Of a DNA stretch of 10,224 nucleotides, positions 6,676 to 10,224 are shown one piece after another. Numbering within the stretch: position 1 is the first letter of the stretch; every line of letters begins with the position of its first letter. Both the position numbers and the translations under genes were made by a program. Source of the DNA: Flavobacteriaceae bacterium UBA2000 (GTDB lineage: Bacteria > Bacteroidota > Bacteroidia > Flavobacteriales > Flavobacteriaceae); NCBI GenBank assembly GCA_002335345.1, contig DDCS01000104.1:1-10224 (forward strand), in the 5' to 3' direction. The notes beneath the pieces were generated by a model, which worked only from the letters and a program-made list of their open reading frames with translations, was not told the origin of the DNA and ran no database searches.

Positions 6676-7312
6676 AAATATTGGTTGAAATTATTTTTGA
6701 TATAAAATGGGTTTTTTGGTCAATGACTACAGTCATGGATTCATCAAACGGCTCTTTGTCAAGGACTGTGATTAAACTCCCTAATTTAATATTTTTTTGA
6801 CTCAGATATTTTAAGAAGGCATCATCCGTATCCTTTATGCCCATGAGAACACATCGACTATTTGGCTCTTGTTCACAGAGTAGGATTTTATTGATTTGCT
6901 CGATATTGCCTTTGTCATCTGGGATAGGGTCTCCGTGGGGATCGACCTTGGGACAACCTAAAAACACATCAAGCCGTTCGACAAGATCCGGACTCTTGAT
7001 GTGTTCTAATTGTTCTGCAATATCGTGTACCTGATCCCAGCCAAAAGCGAGTTTCTCTACAAGAAACACCTCCCAGAGTCTGTGTTTGCGTACAATTTGG
7101 CTGGCAATATGACGCCCCTCGGGGCTTAGCTGCGCGCCTTTGTATCGGGTATATTTAACCATGGACTTGTCATGGAGTTTTTGCAACATGTCCGTGGCAG
7201 AAGAGGGCTTGGTCTCTAAGCGTTCAGCCAGGGCAGTGGTACTCACGCGCTGGTTCTTACCAGCGGATAGCTGATACATAGCTTTGAGGTAGTTTTCTTC
7301 GGCACGCGTCAT
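6659..7312 (-). CDS. DtxR/MntR-family metal-dependent transcriptional regulator
   Basis: This 217-residue repressor-type regulator is expected to bind DNA when loaded with Fe(II) or Mn(II). The N-terminal winged helix (about 1-65) starts with the familiar EENYLKAMYQL. The dimer/metal domain holds His77 (RKHR), Glu81, His96 (VHD), Glu100, Glu103 and His104. A FeoA-like SH3 domain (about 150-215) closes the chain, as in full-length DtxR or IdeR. Aligned by eye with DtxR, Glu100 replaces the metal ligand Cys102, as Glu99 does in Bacillus MntR. Asn7 stands at the Met10 (DtxR) or Asp8 (MntR) position. Metal preference is therefore unclear, with Mn at least as likely as Fe. It heads a cluster with the barrel and ZIP genes, and a palindrome upstream suggests autoregulation. 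Confidence 0.93.
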   Translation of the reverse strand: MTRAEENYLKAMYQLSAGKNQRVSTTALAERLETKPSSATDMLQKLHDKSMVKYTRYKGAQLSPEGRHIASQIVRKHRLWEVFLVEKLAFGWDQVHDIAEQLEHIKSPDLVERLDVFLGCPKVDPHGDPIPDDKGNIEQINKILLCEQEPNSRCVLMGIKDTDDAFLKYLSQKNIKLGSLITVLDKEPFDESMTVVIDQKTHFISKIISTNIYVQPR

Positions 7313-7319
7313 TATAAGG

Positions 7320-7327
7320 CAAATATA
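7320..7327 (-). promoter_or_regulatory. -7 element of the dtxR-type gene; near-leaderless start
   Basis: The minus-strand octamer TATATTTG matches TAnnTTTG and ends only 7 nt before the ATG at 7312. Transcription starting the usual few bases downstream would leave almost no 5' leader. The N-terminus MTRAEENYLKA looks complete, so a later start is unlikely. The nearest TTG (7342-7344) is 14 nt from the -7 element, shorter than usual, and lies at the centre of the palindrome. Confidence 0.55.
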
Positions 7328-7334
7328 AATAATT

Positions 7335-7352
7335 TTTTAGACAAGACTAAAA
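7335..7352. promoter_or_regulatory. Candidate DtxR-family operator (imperfect palindrome)
   Basis: TTTTAGACAAGACTAAAA has the outer six bases of each arm perfectly inverted (TTTTAG/CTAAAA), and 7 of 9 base pairs match overall. The TTAG...CTAA frame resembles known DtxR/IdeR-type boxes. It lies just upstream of the -7 element of the regulator's own gene and covers the -33 zone, so a bound dimer would block RNA polymerase. Autorepression is inferred. Confidence 0.5.
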
Positions 7353-7486
7353 TTATAGTTAAAGAAATAAGTAAATACGATCGAATTTTAAATATAAATT
7401 GAAATAAAAACAGCAGGTAAAATGTGTCGTTATGGCGATTTATTTACGATAAATGCTTAAAAAGCAGAATATTTTATCAAAAATGA

Positions 7487-7508
7487 TCCAAAAACACTAT
7501 TTTTTGGA
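7487..7508 (-). terminator. Likely terminator of the TerB/DnaJ gene
   Basis: TCCAAAAA (7487-7494) and TTTTTGGA (7501-7508) pair over 8 bp around a 6-nt loop, starting 23 nt past the stop codon of the minus-strand gene. On the minus strand the stem is followed by TCATTTTTG, a short T-rich tail. The stem is AT-rich and weak, so confidence is moderate. The rest of the 219-bp spacer (7313-7531) shows no credible ORF or RNA gene. Confidence 0.45.
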
Positions 7509-7531
7509 CTAAAGTCGTATTGGGATAAAAT

Positions 7532-8269
7532 TTAGAAGCCGCGCTCTTTTTGAATGCGCTCATAAGCCTGTTGAACGGCACGGAATTTTTCTTCAGCCCC
7601 CTTGCGATAGGCTTCATCCATATCTTGAAGCTTATCCGGATGGTATTTCTTTACCATAGTGCGGTAGGCTTTTTTAATGTCAGAAACCGAGGCCGTTTTA
7701 GGGACCTCAAGTATCTCGTATGCACGATCTGGGTTGTCAAAAAACATGGCCTTTATACTGCCAAAATCCTGGAGGTTAATGGAGAACGCCCGGGCTATGT
7801 TTTCGAGTTGTGTCACCTCTGATTCCGAAACAAGACCGTCTGCATTGGCTACGCTAAAGAGAAAGTGAAGTACTTGTAGTCGTGTTTCATAGGTCAAAAC
7901 ACGCTTTAGTTCCAGGGCAATCGCGCTGCCAGAAACCCCAGATTTTTTTATTTCTTCATTAAACAGGCGAAAGGTTGTGTTGGCACGTTCTTTCCCGTAA
8001 GCTTGGACAAAGTAACGGCGCACAAAATCGAGTTCACTTTGTTCTACTTTTCCATCGGCCTTAATGACCACTGAGGCCAAGGCCAAAAGTTTAAGTTCAA
8101 ACTCGGCAGGGATATTTTGTCTTGTGGGGCGTCCAAAGGAGCCGCCTCGTCCGGGATAAATTTTACCCGCATTCATATTGTCGATGATATTCCCGATAAT
8201 AAATCCCAATATAGCCCCCGGCCAGCGGAAGTATACCATACCAAGAATACCTAAAAACCAACGGATCAT
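7532..8269 (-). CDS. DjlA-like membrane-anchored TerB/DnaJ co-chaperone
   Basis: This 245-residue protein has three parts. An N-terminal Gly-containing hydrophobic segment (about 3-30) should anchor it in the inner membrane. A TerB-like helical domain (about 55-170) contains two acidic ADGKV/ADGLV loops (71-75, 143-147). A C-terminal J domain (about 182-245) carries the HPD motif at His210-Pro-Asp212, needed to stimulate DnaK ATPase. This order is that of DjlA, a type III J-protein that recruits DnaK to the membrane. The call rests on architecture; identity with E. coli DjlA in function is not shown. A -7 element (8299-8306) lies 29 nt upstream of the ATG, and a likely terminator follows the stop. 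It is divergent from the bacilliredoxin gene. Confidence 0.88.
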   Translation of the reverse strand: MIRWFLGILGMVYFRWPGAILGFIIGNIIDNMNAGKIYPGRGGSFGRPTRQNIPAEFELKLLALASVVIKADGKVEQSELDFVRRYFVQAYGKERANTTFRLFNEEIKKSGVSGSAIALELKRVLTYETRLQVLHFLFSVANADGLVSESEVTQLENIARAFSINLQDFGSIKAMFFDNPDRAYEILEVPKTASVSDIKKAYRTMVKKYHPDKLQDMDEAYRKGAEEKFRAVQQAYERIQKERGF

Positions 8270-8298
8270 AGTCGAAAAAGAGCAGTTTTACAAGGCAC

Positions 8299-8306
8299 CA
8301 AAGATA
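8299..8306 (-). promoter_or_regulatory. -7 element of the TerB/DnaJ gene
   Basis: The minus-strand octamer TATCTTTG matches TAnnTTTG, 29 nt before the ATG at 8269. No TTG is found at the expected -33 distance. Its base sequence is identical to the -7 element of the divergent bacilliredoxin gene. Confidence 0.45.
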
Positions 8307-8386
8307 GGAATTTCGAACATATAAGAGATTCCTTATCTGTATAGGGGACTCTGCTGATTTGATGAGGTCAGAAGTGATTTATTAAT

Positions 8387-8394
8387 TATCTTTG
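8387..8394 (+). promoter_or_regulatory. -7 element of the bacilliredoxin gene
   Basis: TATCTTTG matches TAnnTTTG, 33 nt before the ATG at 8428. A TTG at 8359-8361 is 25 nt upstream, slightly beyond the usual spacing. The element overlaps the TTG at 8392 that could open a longer frame, which argues against that longer start. Confidence 0.5.
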
Positions 8395-8427
8395 ACACAA
8401 AATTGTTACACAGAAAAAATCCAAAAT

Positions 8428-8838
8428 ATGTATCCAGCTGAAATTGTTAAGCCAATGCGTGAAGACTTAAGTCTTTTCGGGTTTAAAGAGTTATTTACTG
8501 CCGATGAGGTTCATGCGGCCATTGATCAAGAAGGCACTGTTTTAGTCGTGGTGAATTCCGTTTGTGGTTGTGCTGCTGCCAATGCGCGTCCTGGGGCAAA
8601 AATGTCTTTAATGAACGATAAAAAGCCCGATCATTTGACGACTGTATTCGCAGGAGTAGATTTTGAAGCCGTTGATGCAGCGCGTGCTGCTATGGTTCCT
8701 TTTCCGCCGTCGTCACCGTCAATCGCTTTGTTTAAAGGCGGAGAATTAGTGCATATGTTAGAGCGACACCACATCGAAGGACGCAGTGCCGAAATGATCG
8801 CGGCTAACCTAAAAAGTGCTTTCGACGAATTCTGTTAA
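8428..8838 (+). CDS. BrxA/BrxB-family bacilliredoxin (YphP/YqiW type)
   Basis: This 136-residue cytoplasmic thioredoxin-fold protein has the Cys46-Gly-Cys48 active site in VVNSVCGCAAANARPGA, the hallmark of the YphP/YqiW family. In Bacillus these proteins remove bacillithiol from oxidised protein thiols, the first Cys being the attacking one. Length fits the family (about 140). The N-terminus MYPAEIVKPMREDL is also typical, so I use the ATG at 8428 rather than the TTG at 8392, which falls in the promoter. A further Cys136 is the last residue. Bacillithiol use is plausible since some Bacteroidota make it, but no biosynthesis gene is in view. It is a single-gene unit ending in a strong terminator about 60 nt downstream. 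Confidence 0.92.
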   Translation: MYPAEIVKPMREDLSLFGFKELFTADEVHAAIDQEGTVLVVVNSVCGCAAANARPGAKMSLMNDKKPDHLTTVFAGVDFEAVDAARAAMVPFPPSSPSIALFKGGELVHMLERHHIEGRSAEMIAANLKSAFDEFC

Positions 8839-8867
8839 GTCTTAGGTCGAGGTTTGAGGATTACCGC

Positions 8868-10224
8868 TCAGTTCGCCTTATTGTTGCCAAATAAACTAAA
8901 CTGCTCGTTATTTCTAATGACGAGCAGTTTTTGTTCGCCGTCTATAGTGATCGGTTTTAAATGTCTTAAATTTCCATCTAACATCAGTCCTGTGTCCTTA
9001 GCCGGAATCACATCGAAATGAGTTCCATTCCATTTTAGAGCTGTTCCTATGGAGGCGTCATAGCGACTGAACTCTGCATCAGTCCCGTAATAATTACCCC
9101 CGACAATGACTTCAGTTGTGCCATCCCCGTCTAAATCCCATGAAATGGCAGTATTTAAAACTGACCATTGTGTTTCAAAGGGTAAGGATTGCATCTCAAA
9201 TCCCCCTTTTCCATTATTGATAAACACCGTATGCTCAAAATTATTTGCCTCGAGGTACCCCGCATCTTTTAACTCAGCCTCGGTAAATATATCCTCGATT
9301 TTCGCCCGGGCATAGGGGGCATAACGCGTAAAACGCTTTTTCAAAAACACCATATGATTTAATAATCGATCTCGATTTAAAATAGGATAACTTTCCCCTT
9401 CGACATAAGTACAAAGAATGGGGTCGATACTTTTGTTGTTGTCGAAATCCTTATAATAAAGGGTTGTAGGTTCTTTAGCAGAGGCCTTGAAAATTGAATT
9501 CAATCCTAAATTACCCGCGATAAGGTCCTGATAACCGTCCCCATTCACATCCATCGCAGAGACAGAATGCCACCAACCGATATTTTTATCCAGACCATAC
9601 GACGCTGTTTGATCAGCCCACTTTCCATTTTCAAGTCCTAAAATTGTTATGGGCATCCACTCACCAGACAAGACTAATTCAGGAGTGCCGTCATTGTTTA
9701 AATCGGTAAAAACGGCATCATTGACCATCCCAATAGATGAATTTTCAGAAAACCAATTGTTGGATTGATCTGTAAATTGGCCATTGTTATTCTCAAGAAG
9801 TGTACTTTGGGGCATTTCAGGATAACGGCCTGGGGTGACATAGCTGCCTACAAATAAATCGACATCCCCATCTCTATCATGATCAAAAGGCACCACGACG
9901 CCGCCCGAATGATAAACTGAGGGTATGGCCTTTTTGTCCCGCACGAAGTTTCCTGTCCCATCGTTGATATAAAGTCGATCTTGTAAGCGAACATCGTTTA
10001 AGGGAAATTCATTGCCTCCACTAACGACATAAAGATCCATATCGCCATCGCCATCGGCATCAAAAAATAGGGCGTCTACATCTTCACTGGCTTTGTCGGC
10101 TTCAAAAACAGTGGATGATTTTTGCCATCGGCCTCCAGGTTTTTGAATCATAAGACGACCACTTTCGTAGGCCGCCCCCCCGATGTAAATATCCTCCAGA
10201 CCATCCTTGTTGACATCGCTTACG
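8868..10224 (-). CDS. FG-GAP/VCBS repeat protein, 5' end outside the window
   Basis: The visible C-terminal part is 451 residues of a probably much larger secreted or surface protein. The frame stays open to the right edge, so the ATG at 10149-10151 is very likely internal: the 24 codons upstream of it encode another repeat (VSDVNKDGLEDIYIGG). Counted from that ATG, calcium-type DxDxDGxxD loops occur near residues 31, 90, 150, 201, 235 and 339, and with the upstream one this makes seven. Each is followed by hydrophobic strands such as DLYVVSGG or DLIAGNLG, the pattern of integrin-like beta-propeller blades. Bacteroidota carry many such proteins of about 1,100 residues, often near SusC/SusD glycan uptake genes. 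No sorting signal is seen at the C-terminus (FGNNKAN). Ligand and exact role are unknown. Confidence 0.85.
   Translation of the reverse strand, partial: VSDVNKDGLEDIYIGGAAYESGRLMIQKPGGRWQKSSTVFEADKASEDVDALFFDADGDGDMDLYVVSGGNEFPLNDVRLQDRLYINDGTGNFVRDKKAIPSVYHSGGVVVPFDHDRDGDVDLFVGSYVTPGRYPEMPQSTLLENNNGQFTDQSNNWFSENSSIGMVNDAVFTDLNNDGTPELVLSGEWMPITILGLENGKWADQTASYGLDKNIGWWHSVSAMDVNGDGYQDLIAGNLGLNSIFKASAKEPTTLYYKDFDNNKSIDPILCTYVEGESYPILNRDRLLNHMVFLKKRFTRYAPYARAKIEDIFTEAELKDAGYLEANNFEHTVFINNGKGGFEMQSLPFETQWSVLNTAISWDLDGDGTTEVIVGGNYYGTDAEFSRYDASIGTALKWNGTHFDVIPAKDTGLMLDGNLRHLKPITIDGEQKLLVIRNNEQFSLFGNNKAN
8898..8932 (+). terminator. Rho-independent terminator of the bacilliredoxin gene, inside the convergent gene
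   Basis: AAACTGCTCGT (8898-8908) and ACGAGCAGTTT (8920-8930) form a perfect 11-bp stem around an 11-nt loop, followed by a T run (8928-8932). It is correctly oriented and about 60 nt past the bacilliredoxin stop. It lies within the last codons of the opposing FG-GAP gene. On the minus strand it is also followed by T-rich sequence, so it may act in both directions. Confidence 0.75.

Noticed and set aside
7422..7460. Small ORF in the spacer between the regulator and the TerB/DnaJ gene
   Set aside because: Only 12 codons, no recognisable motif and no ribosome-binding or promoter support.

Overview
The window looks like chromosomal DNA from a member of the Bacteroidota, most likely a flavobacterium-type organism. 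Several signs agree. Six genes and the tRNA are preceded by the -7 element TAnnTTTG typical of this phylum, at 160-167, 1553-1560, 1658-1665, 2377-2384, 7320-7327, 8299-8306 and 8387-8394. Start codons generally lack Shine-Dalgarno sequences. The gene set (separate FeoA and FeoB followed by a small Cys-rich membrane protein, a DtxR-type regulator with a FeoA-like tail, a YphP-type bacilliredoxin, a large FG-GAP/VCBS protein) is common in that phylum. The assignment is an inference from gene style, not a taxonomic search.

Layout, left to right. A tRNA-Asn (minus) with its own promoter lies downstream of rseP (minus), an intramembrane site-2 protease. A SCO-family copper chaperone gene (plus) diverges from rseP. 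It is followed by a compact ferrous-iron uptake operon on the plus strand: feoA, feoB and a 54-residue FeoB-associated Cys-rich membrane protein. Converging on it from the right is a metal cluster on the minus strand: a DtxR/MntR-family regulator, an outer-membrane barrel protein whose start overlaps the regulator's 3' end, and a ZIP-family metal transporter. The two blocks meet at a single TTAA that supplies both stop codons. A 219-bp AT-rich spacer then holds the regulator's promoter, a palindrome that is probably its operator, and a likely terminator for the next gene. That gene is a membrane-anchored TerB/DnaJ protein of DjlA type (minus), divergent from a bacilliredoxin gene (plus). The window ends inside a large FG-GAP repeat protein (minus) that is open at the right edge. 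The terminator of the bacilliredoxin gene lies inside the last codons of this convergent gene.

How the parts fit together. About half of the window (roughly 1.7 to 7.4 kb) concerns metals: copper delivery (SCO), Fe(II) import (Feo), divalent metal transport (ZIP), an outer-membrane barrel of unknown substrate, and a metal-sensing repressor. The remaining genes are housekeeping: envelope proteolysis, chaperone recruitment, thiol redox and translation. The families are known. The parts worth a closer look are the regulator-barrel overlap, the hybrid metal site in the regulator, its candidate operator, and the intragenic terminator at 8898-8932. No mobile element, CRISPR array or defence system was seen.
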